Of a DNA stretch of 45,190 bases, positions 7,457 to 15,334 are shown one piece after another. Within the stretch, counting starts at the first letter, position 1. The number at the start of each line of letters is the position of its first letter. A program made the translations under genes and the position numbers. Under the pieces are notes generated by a model. It ran no database searches. It saw only the letters and a program-made list of their open reading frames with translations, and was not told the origin of the DNA. Source of the DNA: Bdellovibrionales bacterium (GTDB lineage Bacteria; Bdellovibrionota; UBA2428); NCBI GenBank assembly GCA_018266335.1, contig JAFEAR010000240.1, forward strand, positions 1 through 45,190. The letters are read 5' to 3'.

Positions 7457-8161
7457 CTACGCCAAAGATTTGCCACAGGCCATATTGGCCGGCACCGCTT
7501 CGTTAATTTTTTTCGGGTTAGACAATTTAAGGCCACGCATGAGCGCAACAAAGTCGGCCTCGCTACGACTAACGGCAATGCGTTCGTTGAATGCCTTTTC
7601 CTCGCCAATCGTGCTCGCCAGGCGGCCTTGATAATCATGGGCCGGACAAACCACGGTCTCATCCGGCAGGGCGTACAATTTGTGGATACTCTTGTACAGA
7701 AGCGCCGGATTCCCCTGTTGAAAATCCGTACGCCCCGCGCTGCGAATTAAGAGGGAGTCCCCGGTAAACACTCGCCCCGCGCAAACGTAACTCGTGCAGC
7801 CGTCAGTATGACCAGGCGTGCCAATCACGCGAATCTCGAGCGTTCCACCCAAACGAAGCGTGTCACCTTCGCGCAAAGCTAGGTCCGCGCAACTAATGCC
7901 TGCGGCCGCACTCACCGCCGTTTGGGCCCCCGTAGCCTTACGCAGCTCCTCGGCGCCCGTGATGTGATCCGCGTGCACGTGAGTTTCTAAAATGTATTTC
8001 AGGCGCAAGCCTAATTCCTGAATCAACTTGAGGTCCCGCGCGGCCCACTCGCGAACAGAATCGATGATGGCCGCTTCCCGACTTACCGGATCCGCAAGCA
8101 GATAAGTGTAGGTGCTGGTTTCGGGATCGAAGAGCTGTCGGAAAAGGCAAGTCGTACTCAT
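7457..8161 (-). CDS. Persulfide dioxygenase (ETHE1-like, MBL fold)
   Basis: 234 residues, no signal peptide. The metallo-beta-lactamase motif is H61-V-H63-A-D65-H66. By alignment to ETHE1 the single iron is held by H61, H118 (TPGHTDG) and D135 (FTGDSL). ETHE1-specific blocks are GRTDFQQGN and a C-terminal VPANMACG. The enzyme oxidises glutathione persulfide to sulfite, downstream of sulfide:quinone oxidoreductase. The SQR gene is transcribed divergently 61 nt away, which strongly supports this substrate over glyoxalase II. A perfect 16-bp inverted repeat in that gap is a candidate shared operator. The length is standard for the bacterial ETHE1 type, without a fused rhodanese domain. Confidence 0.9.
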   Translation of the reverse strand: MSTTCLFRQLFDPETSTYTYLLADPVSREAAIIDSVREWAARDLKLIQELGLRLKYILETHVHADHITGAEELRKATGAQTAVSAAAGISCADLALREGDTLRLGGTLEIRVIGTPGHTDGCTSYVCAGRVFTGDSLLIRSAGRTDFQQGNPALLYKSIHKLYALPDETVVCPAHDYQGRLASTIGEEKAFNERIAVSRSEADFVALMRGLKLSNPKKINEAVPANMACGKSLA

Positions 8162-8192
8162 CGTTCAAAAATCGCGCGAACGGAGGCGACTT

Positions 8193-8208
8193 TCAAGGGG
8201 GGCCTTGA
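8193..8208. promoter_or_regulatory. Candidate operator between the sulfide-oxidation genes
   Basis: TCAAGG-GGGG-CCTTGA is a perfect 6-4-6 inverted repeat in the middle of the 61-bp gap separating the divergent starts of the persulfide dioxygenase and SQR genes. Its position suits a regulator acting on both genes. The identity of the regulator is unknown and the site does not resemble any sulfide-sensor operator I can name. Confidence 0.4.
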
Positions 8209-8222
8209 TATTCAGGAAAGCT

Positions 8223-9416
8223 ATGGCGAATCAGGCATCCCACCACATCGTTCTCGTTGGCGGCGGTACCGCTGGACTTTCGGTTGCAGCCCGCCTGCGC
8301 AAGCTTGCCCCGCAGGTAAAGCTCACGCTCCTTGATCCTGCCACCAAACATTACTACCAGCCCCTATGGACCTTGGTTGGCGCCGGCGAAGCCGACAAGT
8401 CCACCACGGAGCGCGACCAAGCCACACTCATTCCCCAGGGTGTGGAGTGGATTCGAGAAGGTGTGAGCGAGTTCGATCCCGAACACAACGCCGTGCGCAC
8501 CACAAGCGGCCGCAAAATTGACTACGACGCCCTCGTTGTAGCTCCTGGAATTCAAATCGACTGGGCCAAAATTTCGGGTCTGCCCGAAGCCCTCGGCCGC
8601 AACGGCGTGTGCAGCAATTACTCCTACGAGAGCGTCGACAGCACTTGGAATTTTATTCGCAATTTTAAGGGCGGCGAAGCGATCTTCACCCAACCCAGCA
8701 CTCCCATTAAGTGCGGTGGCGCTCCGCAGAAGATTATGTACCTGGCCGACGATGCCTTTCGCCGTCAGCAGGTGCGCGATCGCACTCGTGTATCGTTCCT
8801 ATCGGGAGCCGCTAGCCTCTTTGCCGTTAAGAAGTATGCCGAAGCCCTGCAAAAGGTGGTCGCCCGCAAAGAAATTGATGCACGCTATAAACACGATCTC
8901 ATCGCCCTACGCCCCGGCAGCCGGGAAGCTATTTTTCGCAATTTAGATTCGGGCGAGGAAATCGTTCGCAAGTACGATCTCATTCACGTCACCCCGCCCA
9001 TGAGTGCACCGGATTTTATCAAACGTAGTCCTCTGGCGAATGCCGCCGGCTGGGTGGACGTGCACGCCAACACTCTCCAACACCTGCGCTATCCAAATAT
9101 CTTTGCCGCGGGCGACGCCTCGAGTTTGCCCACCTCCAAAACGGGCGCCGCCATTCGCAAACAAGCGCCCGTGCTGGTGCAAAACCTACTGGCCTTTTTG
9201 CACGCGCAAAAGTTGGTGGCCGAATACGACGGCTACACCTCCTGTCCCCTCACCACGGGTTACAACAAGCTCATTCTGGCCGAATTCAATTACAAGTTAG
9301 AACCGCAAGAGACCTTTCCCTTTGATCAATCGCGCGAACGAATGAGCATGTACTTACTTAAAAAGCATTTGCTCCCCACGCTCTACTGGGAAGGAATGCT
9401 CAAGGGCCGGGCCTAG
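8223..9416 (+). CDS. sqr: Sulfide:quinone oxidoreductase (mitochondrial/type II-like)
   Basis: 397 residues. FAD fold at the N-terminus (VLVGGGTAGLSVAARL). The two redox cysteines of the eukaryotic-type enzyme are present in their contexts: C164 in PIKCGGAPQKIMYL and C341 in SCPLTTGYNKLILAEF. The AGDAS motif binding FAD precedes the second. The C-terminal YLLKKHLLPTLYW stretch is amphipathic/hydrophobic and typical of membrane attachment near the quinone site. The reaction is oxidation of H2S to persulfide with electrons going to the quinone pool. ATG at 8223 has an AGGAAAG Shine-Dalgarno; the longer frame reaching back to 8112 overlaps the divergent gene and is rejected. It pairs functionally with the ETHE1-like gene next door. 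Confidence 0.9.
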   Translation: MANQASHHIVLVGGGTAGLSVAARLRKLAPQVKLTLLDPATKHYYQPLWTLVGAGEADKSTTERDQATLIPQGVEWIREGVSEFDPEHNAVRTTSGRKIDYDALVVAPGIQIDWAKISGLPEALGRNGVCSNYSYESVDSTWNFIRNFKGGEAIFTQPSTPIKCGGAPQKIMYLADDAFRRQQVRDRTRVSFLSGAASLFAVKKYAEALQKVVARKEIDARYKHDLIALRPGSREAIFRNLDSGEEIVRKYDLIHVTPPMSAPDFIKRSPLANAAGWVDVHANTLQHLRYPNIFAAGDASSLPTSKTGAAIRKQAPVLVQNLLAFLHAQKLVAEYDGYTSCPLTTGYNKLILAEFNYKLEPQETFPFDQSRERMSMYLLKKHLLPTLYWEGMLKGRA

Positions 9417-9448
9417 CTTTATTTTTACCACGCACCAGCTCGTAGCCA

Positions 9449-9841
9449 TTACCTAACTTTCTTCACGGTGATCTCATAGAGTCCGGGATGAATTTCACCG
9501 TGCCCCGAAACCGTGGAGGGTCCCTGAGAATCCTCTTCGCCATACAGGAGATAATGCACGCTCACGTTTAGATGATTGGCACAACGACGAACGGCCGCCA
9601 GATCGCGCGGCACGCGCCCCGTCATCCAATCACTCACCGTTTTGGGAGAAATCCCAACGGCTTTGGCCAAACGGGCCGTACTCATTCCGCGATTTTGTAA
9701 GAGCTCACGAAGAATTTTTGAAAAAGCGAGATCCATAGGACGAGTTTCGACTCTTTCGCGCGAGCTTGGAGAAAAATCCGACTTGTCAGGCAACAGTTCT
9801 GACTTGTCAGTCGTTTTGGACGAGGAATCATCTGCATTCAT
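9449..9841 (-). CDS. XRE-family transcriptional regulator
   Basis: 130 residues. A Cro/CI helix-turn-helix occupies about residues 38-95 (ILRELLQNRGMSTARLAKAVGISPKTVSDWMTGR, then a helix ending in NVSVHYLLYGEE). The first 35 residues are a low-complexity polar leader containing the repeat SELLPDKSDF; the codons for it contain two near-identical GACTTGTCAG units 21 nt apart. The real start might instead be the ATG at 9736, which would place those repeats in the leader as an operator. Neither start has a good Shine-Dalgarno site. A related TTCTGACTTGT sequence occurs at 12056, upstream of the clan CD peptidase gene. Confidence 0.78.
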   Translation of the reverse strand: MNADDSSSKTTDKSELLPDKSDFSPSSRERVETRPMDLAFSKILRELLQNRGMSTARLAKAVGISPKTVSDWMTGRVPRDLAAVRRCANHLNVSVHYLLYGEEDSQGPSTVSGHGEIHPGLYEITVKKVR

Positions 9842-9889
9842 CCCTAAATGCTCGGAAGAAAATTAGCATTCTTTAGAAAGAATCCTCCA

Positions 9890-10660
9890 TTATTTGCGAA
9901 ACCAAGGCACAAATGTGGAAACCCGCCGCTGATACTCGCGGTAAGCCTCGCCGCGACTGCGCAGGGATTGCGCTTCGGCGTAGGGCACGCCCGTAATACG
10001 CGTGAGCACTAGCCACATAATGGCCGGAGCAATCCAGCCGCGCTCACCATGCGGCGATGAAGTTGCCCAGAGCGCCACCCCGCACCACACAAGCCATTCA
10101 AAAAAGTAGTTCGGGTGACGCGAGTAGCGCCACAGTCCCACATCGCAAACTCCGTCGCGATGATTGCGTTTGAATTGCGTTAGCTGACGATCTGCCAACG
10201 TTTCACCCACTAGTGCCATGAACCAAAGCACGAGTGCGCTCCACTCCAAAACCGAAAAGCCAACTACCGGTGATTGCGCAGCCAAGTAGAAGGGCAAAGC
10301 CAACACCCAGGCCAACAGCGCCTGAAACTGGAACATCAAAAAAGTAAGTCCAGCAATTGATCGCCCCCGTCGTAACCAACGCGCGCGCAAATTTTTGTAG
10401 CGATCATCTTCGGCCCGGCGATCGTGCGCCAATCGCTGCACCAAGTGCACAATCAATCGGAGCGACCAAGCAGCGGCAAGCAACCAAGTTATCAAGCGTC
10501 GCCACTCCCAACCGTCATTCTGTAGACACGCCACACTGGCGTGCACCAGCACGCAGGCGGCCCAGCCAGTGTCCACGAGCCCCATGTTTTGCCAACGCAC
10601 GCCGAGCCACCAAAGGCCCAACATCAGAAGGGAACATAAAACGAGCGCCACTGTGAACAT
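9890..10660 (-). CDS. DUF1295 membrane protein (steroid reductase/ICMT-like)
   Basis: 256 residues with about seven hydrophobic segments. The C-terminal part has the DUF1295 signature: GVCDVGLWRYSRHPNYFFEW, then YAEAQSLRSRGEAYREYQRRVSTFVPWF. This fold is shared with isoprenylcysteine methyltransferases and steroid 5-alpha reductases; the RHPNYF motif binds SAM or NADPH in those relatives. Substrate is unknown. In many gammaproteobacteria DUF1295 proteins sit with NTF2-like proteins in lipid-modification clusters, and the next gene upstream here is NTF2-like, 7 nt away, so the two probably form an operon. The start at 10660 (MFTVAL) is chosen since longer versions would run into the preceding gene. 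Confidence 0.82.
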   Translation of the reverse strand: MFTVALVLCSLLMLGLWWLGVRWQNMGLVDTGWAACVLVHASVACLQNDGWEWRRLITWLLAAAWSLRLIVHLVQRLAHDRRAEDDRYKNLRARWLRRGRSIAGLTFLMFQFQALLAWVLALPFYLAAQSPVVGFSVLEWSALVLWFMALVGETLADRQLTQFKRNHRDGVCDVGLWRYSRHPNYFFEWLVWCGVALWATSSPHGERGWIAPAIMWLVLTRITGVPYAEAQSLRSRGEAYREYQRRVSTFVPWFRK

Positions 10661-10667
10661 CGGACGC

Positions 10668-11168
10668 TCAGTGCACGGCCATTTTTTCGCGAATCTTCCG
10701 CACGGCAAAACCTAGCACCGGAATGTGTTCGTAAATAAACGCGCCCATGTCGAAATAATCGCGGTGATAAACAACTTTCTCGCCCCGAGCGTCGTAACGA
10801 ATGTGCGAAACACCATCCACGACTACTGGCTGGCCACCATTCAAAGAGGAAGCTACCAAAGTCATGGTCCACGCCACGACGTGCTCAGTGCCCTGCGCGA
10901 CGTCGCTGGAAAAATCAAAGCGGACCGACTGCACATTTCGGTACATATTGGCGTAGTATTTTTTTACCGCGGCCGATCCATGAAGAGCGCCGATGGGATC
11001 GCGAAACTCCACATCGGGTGCGTAGAATTCGTCGACCAGATTTAAGTGATCTTTATCGAGCGCATTAAAAAATTGCTGCACAGACATTTTGTTCATTGTG
11101 GCGGCCTCCGAAAACTTTGGGACTGCGCAACACACTAGCAGCAGGCCCCAACTTGTGAGTGATTTCAT
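10668..11168 (-). CDS. NTF2-like (SnoaL-type) protein with signal peptide
   Basis: 166 residues. Residues 1-22 look like a Sec signal peptide (cleavage near FSEA), although starting at Met25 (11096) would give a cytosolic protein of ordinary NTF2 length. The remainder matches the NTF2 cone fold: MSVQQFFNALDK..., DEFYAPDVEFRDPIGALHG, a central WTMTLVAS strand and a VVYHRDYFDMGAFIYEHIPVLG C-terminus typical of SnoaL-like proteins found beside lipid-modification genes. Function is unknown. It likely shares a transcript with the DUF1295 gene. Its start is only 21 nt from the divergent DinB-like gene. Confidence 0.75.
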   Translation of the reverse strand: MKSLTSWGLLLVCCAVPKFSEAATMNKMSVQQFFNALDKDHLNLVDEFYAPDVEFRDPIGALHGSAAVKKYYANMYRNVQSVRFDFSSDVAQGTEHVVAWTMTLVASSLNGGQPVVVDGVSHIRYDARGEKVVYHRDYFDMGAFIYEHIPVLGFAVRKIREKMAVH

Positions 11169-11189
11169 GAGCGTATTAAAGCTCAAGTC

Positions 11190-11801
11190 ATGAGCCCCTC
11201 GCAAACAGCGTTCACACCCGCCCAACCTAAGCTTGCCCCGCCCGGCGCCGGACTCCCCTGGTGGGAACATCTCATTGCTCGCTGGTATCTGTTTCCCAAA
11301 TTTTGCCGCCAATCTACGTGGGAAAGCGCCCTCGCACTTTTTCAGCGCGAAACCACTCGCATTGACGATCTGGTCGCTCATACACCCGGGGATCAGTTCA
11401 CCTCGCCCATTCTCGTGACGGGCGTGAGGGGCATCGAGGATAGCTCGCGCTACTGGTCGGTTGCCCTGACCCTGGAGCATCTCATCATTGTGACCCGCCA
11501 ATTTACCCAGGTCGTAGTGGATTTAGGCGAAGGACGCATCCCCAACGGCAAGGCAAGCACCGCAGCGGTCAAACCCCAAGGAGCCAACCCCACGTCTTTG
11601 CTGGTCGATTTCGATCGGGCGAGTGCTGATTTCCACCGCCGCGCCCTCAGCGAGGTTAAAAATCGGCAATCACCAACAACCTTCGCCCATCCGTGGTTTG
11701 GCCAATTGACGGCCTACAAGTGGGTTTGCATCGCAGCCATGCACCACGGCATTCACCGCCGGCAGATCGAAGCCATCCACCGGGGACTGCCTATTTCCTA
11801 A
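11190..11801 (+). CDS. DinB-like superfamily protein
   Basis: 203 residues, cytosolic. Helices with spaced histidines, including SVALTLEHLIIV near residue 93 and the terminal MHHGIHRRQIEAIHRG, fit the four-helix DinB/YfiT-type fold whose metal site is built from three histidines. Members include thiol-dependent transferases and many uncharacterised stress-linked proteins. Substrate is unknown. The start is ATG at 11190, with no clear Shine-Dalgarno and only 21 nt to the divergent NTF2-like start. Between the two lie a repeated TCATGAGC octamer (11165, 11188). Confidence 0.65.
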   Translation: MSPSQTAFTPAQPKLAPPGAGLPWWEHLIARWYLFPKFCRQSTWESALALFQRETTRIDDLVAHTPGDQFTSPILVTGVRGIEDSSRYWSVALTLEHLIIVTRQFTQVVVDLGEGRIPNGKASTAAVKPQGANPTSLLVDFDRASADFHRRALSEVKNRQSPTTFAHPWFGQLTAYKWVCIAAMHHGIHRRQIEAIHRGLPIS

Positions 11802-11802
11802 C

Positions 11803-11964
11803 CTATCGCTTCTGCAGGTCCTCTTCCGATTGCCTAGGCTCCCGAGTGCGGTGCTTTAAATAGGCCTTCAAAATCAGCCACAAGTTGGAGACAACATGGT
11901 AGGCCATCACGCACCCAACCAAGAGCCAAAGAAAGCGAATGATATAAAAATCAGGAGTTTTCAT
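11803..11964 (-). CDS. Small single-span membrane protein (53 residues)
   Basis: Reading the minus strand from the ATG at 11964 gives 53 residues: a short polar N-terminus MKTPDFY, one hydrophobic helix at about residues 8-35 and a basic/polar tail ending EEDLQKR. The composition is typical of a real bitopic micro-protein with the tail in the cytoplasm. It ends one base after the convergent DinB-like gene. No clear Shine-Dalgarno is visible and I do not recognise the family. Confidence 0.55.
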   Translation of the reverse strand: MKTPDFYIIRFLWLLVGCVMAYHVVSNLWLILKAYLKHRTREPRQSEEDLQKR

Positions 11965-12091
11965 GTTTTGTCGGCGTTGTTTGGAACTTCGCCTTAGGAC
12001 GGGTTTCCATGCATTGGCGCGGCAGTTAAGGAGAATCCGGCTTCTCGGGAACTAATTCTGACTTGTGCGGAACTTTGACCGAAGTCTCATC

Positions 12092-12119
12092 TTGACTCTA
12101 TGCGTTAATTAGCTATTAT
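12092..12119 (+). promoter_or_regulatory. Sigma-70-type promoter of the clan CD peptidase gene
   Basis: TTGACT (12092-12097) and TATTAT (12114-12119) with 16-bp spacing, both five of six matches to consensus, 36 nt before the chosen ATG. Upstream, TTCTGACTTGT at 12056-12066 matches exactly a sequence inside the XRE regulator gene (9797-9807) and may be an operator. Confidence 0.6.
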
Positions 12120-12154
12120 CACGGCGCTTTCACTCTCCACACAAGGATGTGTCT

Positions 12155-13432
12155 ATGCGCCGCCAAACCCAACTCTGGCTCTCGATTTTTGCCGCCCTCA
12201 GCGTAGGCCTCAACGGCCACGCGCAGGTCATCGCGAGCTCCGCGAAGGAAGTTCACTTCGAATACCGAGCGGCCTTTGTTCAGAGCGGCTCGGCGGACCA
12301 AGACTTTGCCGCCGCCGCGCTCGATCACGCGCAACACATGTTCGGAGTGATGCATTCTCCCACGCTCGTGAGTCGTTACGGAATTGATCCCGAAAAAGTA
12401 GAGGGCCTCGGCGTACCCGAATTGCCGATGCAAATTTCCGTTGTGAACACTAAATCGGTGAGCGGCGGAACGGAAGTCACCTACGATGCCAGCGGACTGC
12501 TCCTCGTGCACCAGCGCGCGGCCGAGAAAATTTTGGCTAAGACATCGTTCACGCTGCCCCTGCCCTACGACTTAGACAAAATTTACAACAAGAAATGCAC
12601 CGACAAAGAATACGATAGCCTGGGCGACTACTGGTACTTCTACGATCCCTATCGCCAAGGCTGCCAATACCTGCTCGACCAACCCTATTCGCGCAATGTG
12701 GTCATGAAAATTTCGGTGCCCGCCCAAGTTCCCACCACCCCCGATCTCGATTTGGCCTCCCTGCGCGGAGACAACGGCAACGGGGCAAAGTTTTCAATTT
12801 ACGTGATCAACGGATTTAACGACGACACGATGGCCTCGGACGACGAAGGCCGCATGGGATTCGAAGCACTCAATCGACACCTCAAAAAAACTGGCTACGA
12901 AGAAAGCGTCGAAGACGCCGCCCCCGAACATCCGCTCTACGTGTACACCAAAACGGTTTCTACTCCCGAATCGGGCGAAATCACGGTGGAGATTCGTCAC
13001 CTGCTAGCCCTCACCGATATTGAATCGGACGACACCACTTTCGCAAAATTTTTCCGCGAGGCCGCCGAGCAAGGCGACGTTATTGTGTACAATGGCCACT
13101 CTGGCCTAGGTGGGAATTTGGACATTGCTTCGCTCGAAGACAAAGCCGGTAAATTTCATTTTAGTCCCACGAAGAAGCAACTTTTCTTCTTCGATGCCTG
13201 CTCCAGCTACTCGTACTACCTGCAAGAGTTCACGCGGGACCGCACCCCCGGTCAGGTGAACGTGATTAGCTACGGCCTCGAGAGTTACTTTTTCACTTCC
13301 GAGGCCGTGCTGGAGAGCCTCTTCAACACTCTGCTAGGCGAGGCCTCCGAGCGCCCATGGCAAGAAATCATGGACGACATGGAGCGCCCCCTGAAGGGCC
13401 ACAGTTACCTACTCAACGTGGGTGGAATTTAG
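12155..13432 (+). CDS. Secreted clan CD (caspase-fold) peptidase candidate
   Basis: 425 residues with a Sec signal peptide (about 1-21, cleavage at GHA). I recognise no named family, but the C-terminal third has the clan CD arrangement: a hydrophobic strand leading to a His block, VIVYNGH315SG, then another hydrophobic strand and the Cys block QLFFFDAC349SS. In caspases, gingipains, clostripain and legumains the catalytic His and Cys sit in just such hhhhH(G) and hhhhDAC contexts, and the 34-residue spacing fits. The N-terminal 200 residues are beta-rich with a pair of cysteines (KKCTDK, RQGCQY). The ATG at 12155 has AAGGA 7 nt upstream; the GTG at 12149 is too near it. A strong promoter lies just upstream. 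A secreted protease would suit a predatory lifestyle, but that is inference. Confidence 0.55.
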   Translation: MRRQTQLWLSIFAALSVGLNGHAQVIASSAKEVHFEYRAAFVQSGSADQDFAAAALDHAQHMFGVMHSPTLVSRYGIDPEKVEGLGVPELPMQISVVNTKSVSGGTEVTYDASGLLLVHQRAAEKILAKTSFTLPLPYDLDKIYNKKCTDKEYDSLGDYWYFYDPYRQGCQYLLDQPYSRNVVMKISVPAQVPTTPDLDLASLRGDNGNGAKFSIYVINGFNDDTMASDDEGRMGFEALNRHLKKTGYEESVEDAAPEHPLYVYTKTVSTPESGEITVEIRHLLALTDIESDDTTFAKFFREAAEQGDVIVYNGHSGLGGNLDIASLEDKAGKFHFSPTKKQLFFFDACSSYSYYLQEFTRDRTPGQVNVISYGLESYFFTSEAVLESLFNTLLGEASERPWQEIMDDMERPLKGHSYLLNVGGI

Positions 13433-14487
13433 GCGGGCTTGATGCCCAGGAAGGCGTACACGCCTTCTACGATTTTCGCCGAATGGCGTTTCGTGTGCGC
13501 ATCAAAGTTCTTCTCCTGCAAATCCAGGAGCACTTGCTTGAGGCTCTTCGGGGTTCCGCGCAACTCGGAACCCTTGAGCATTTCATAAATATCCACGGCG
13601 AGCGCCAGCACTCGACTCAACGGCGCAAAGTTGGCCGTGCGCAGTCCGCGATGGTAACCCTGCCCATTGTTCAATTCGTGGTGCATGAGAATCAGCTGAT
13701 TCACCGTTTCGTTGGCAATGGGAAGCTTAGCGGCCAACATCTGCGATTTCACCGGATGGTTCTGCACCTTCTCCATGATGTGCGTGGGCAATTCCTTGCG
13801 GCTGCGATAGTAAGTTTCAATATGAAAATCTTCCAACTCGGCTAAACCTGCATCCATCAGCAGCGCAGCATGACACAGATTCTGCAACGCCGTCCGCGAA
13901 CGAAAATCATTAGCCACCGCACAGAGCACCGCCAACGAGGTAATCGCAGACGTGTGATTCATGAGTTCCAAATTACGCAGGCTCTTAAGAATTTTGGTTT
14001 TGAATTCGGGCGATTCCGGCGTCAGAATACGCAACAGGTTATCGGCAAGATCCGTCACTACGCGGGCCACCTTGCCAGCATCTTCCATATTCGGGTCCAG
14101 CAACGATTTATAGGCCGCCTTCAACGCCTCGTTAGCCCCTTCGCCCAACACGTCGCCATCAAAGGCGGTGCCGGGATCGATCTTAGAGATAATTTCTTGC
14201 GCAACGCTCGCGGGCGCGCTGGACGGCGCCGTAGCTACAGCCGGAGCGGCCGTCGGCGCAGGAGCCGCCGCAGTAGCGGCCGCCATTTCCTTTAGGAACA
14301 AGTTGGACCCACTGAGAAGTTTTAGGTTCTCGAATTTATCGGGGGTTAGCATTTCGCCGGCAGAAATAAATATAAAATAGGATTGAGTGGCCGGCATGTA
14401 GACGTAAAGATCCGCCGGATTAGGGCGTCCCTCCACCACGCGTAATTCGTTCACCGTAACTAGCTTATATCCGTCACTCGCCTGCAT
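13429..14487 (-). CDS. HD-GYP-like domain protein, partly degenerate
   Basis: 352 residues. An N-terminal domain of about 65 residues is followed by an Ala/Pro/Thr-rich linker (about 68-95) and an HD-GYP-like domain at about 150-352. Metal-site remnants are NHTSA, a NHPVK block, MHHELNNGQGYHRGL and the late ALAVDIYEML Asp. The HD dyad itself reads MD (LLMDAGLAEL) and GYP reads GYH, so classical c-di-GMP phosphodiesterase activity is doubtful; it may be a c-di-GMP or protein-interaction module instead. No receiver domain is visible. It overlaps the convergent peptidase gene by 4 nt. An AAGAG Shine-Dalgarno supports the ATG at 14487. Confidence 0.75.
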   Translation of the reverse strand: MQASDGYKLVTVNELRVVEGRPNPADLYVYMPATQSYFIFISAGEMLTPDKFENLKLLSGSNLFLKEMAAATAAAPAPTAAPAVATAPSSAPASVAQEIISKIDPGTAFDGDVLGEGANEALKAAYKSLLDPNMEDAGKVARVVTDLADNLLRILTPESPEFKTKILKSLRNLELMNHTSAITSLAVLCAVANDFRSRTALQNLCHAALLMDAGLAELEDFHIETYYRSRKELPTHIMEKVQNHPVKSQMLAAKLPIANETVNQLILMHHELNNGQGYHRGLRTANFAPLSRVLALAVDIYEMLKGSELRGTPKSLKQVLLDLQEKNFDAHTKRHSAKIVEGVYAFLGIKPA

Positions 14488-14565
14488 AGACTCTTTCAGT
14501 ATAACAGAGTGCGCCGAATGCGCCCGCCAACAGAAATTGCCACCCGCACCAGCAAGGGCCCGTAG

Positions 14566-15324
14566 CTACGCGCGGCCACGTCCCATGAAGGAAACTACGG
14601 CCTTACGCGACATGAACTTTGAACAAAGAAGGAAAAAACGATTTTTCCATCCAGAGACGACCGTCGGAATTTTTCTTCGCCGCAAAGCCTTAAGCGCCAC
14701 TTTAACGACCTGATCGGGCGTCTGAGTTAATGCTGCCGGAGGACGCACTTCGCGCGACCCTCCCGCCCGAGTATGAAATTCCGTTTCTGTGGAGCCAGGA
14801 CACAATCCCACCACGTAAATTTGGCGAGCGCGATTTTCGAACCACAGCGAATCCGAAAGCGAAGTCACGAAGGCCTTAGTTGCGGAGTAAAGCGCGGAGC
14901 TCGGCATGGGAACCATGGCGAGTACGGAGGACACGTTAATCAACGCATCGCCCGCGCGAGCGGTCTTCAAAAACGCATGCGAGAGAGTCACCAGAGCCTC
15001 GCAATTCAAACGGAGTACGGTCTGCATGGCCGGCAAATCGACTTCATGAAACTTGCCGTAAACGCCACTGCCCGCGTTGTTCACCAGCAACTCCAAACGA
15101 AGTTTAGGAATTTCTTCGGCCAGAGCCTGAATGCCGTGAGGTGTAACCAGATCGAGCACGCGGTAAGAATGCGGCGTTCCGCCCATTTCCTCTACGAGCG
15201 CCTGCAATCGGGCCTCGTTGCGCGCGACCGCAATAACTTGGTAACCTTGCTCCGCCAGCTTCAGGGCAAAGGCGCGGCCGATGCCCTCACTGGCTCCCGT
15301 AACGAGTGCTTTTTTCTGGGCCAT
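14566..15324 (-). CDS. Short-chain dehydrogenase/reductase
   Basis: 252 residues, classical SDR. TGASEGIGRAFA is the cofactor glycine motif; the Arg after the second strand (VARNEARL) favours NADP(H); NNAGSG is the structural motif; catalytic Ser lies in INVSSVLAM and the YSATK block supplies Tyr and Lys; CPGSTETEFH follows. The subgroup resembles the DltE/YqjQ-type SDRs with a hydrophobic basic C-terminal tail (RFFLLCSKFMSRKAVVSFMG), which may give membrane contact. Substrate is unknown. It starts 10 nt after the methyltransferase-like gene and probably belongs to the same minus-strand operon (RluA-type synthase, methyltransferase, SDR). Confidence 0.85.
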   Translation of the reverse strand: MAQKKALVTGASEGIGRAFALKLAEQGYQVIAVARNEARLQALVEEMGGTPHSYRVLDLVTPHGIQALAEEIPKLRLELLVNNAGSGVYGKFHEVDLPAMQTVLRLNCEALVTLSHAFLKTARAGDALINVSSVLAMVPMPSSALYSATKAFVTSLSDSLWFENRARQIYVVGLCPGSTETEFHTRAGGSREVRPPAALTQTPDQVVKVALKALRRRKIPTVVSGWKNRFFLLCSKFMSRKAVVSFMGRGRA

Positions 15325-15334
15325 AGGGAATTTG

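Noticed and set aside
11242..11251. CCGGCGCCGG as a member of the HNH-linked palindrome family (also 29587-29596)
   Set aside because: Both are in ordinary coding sequence of unrelated genes and lack the outer CC/GG; likely codon-driven. Noted since it lowers the significance of the HNH copy 1 match.
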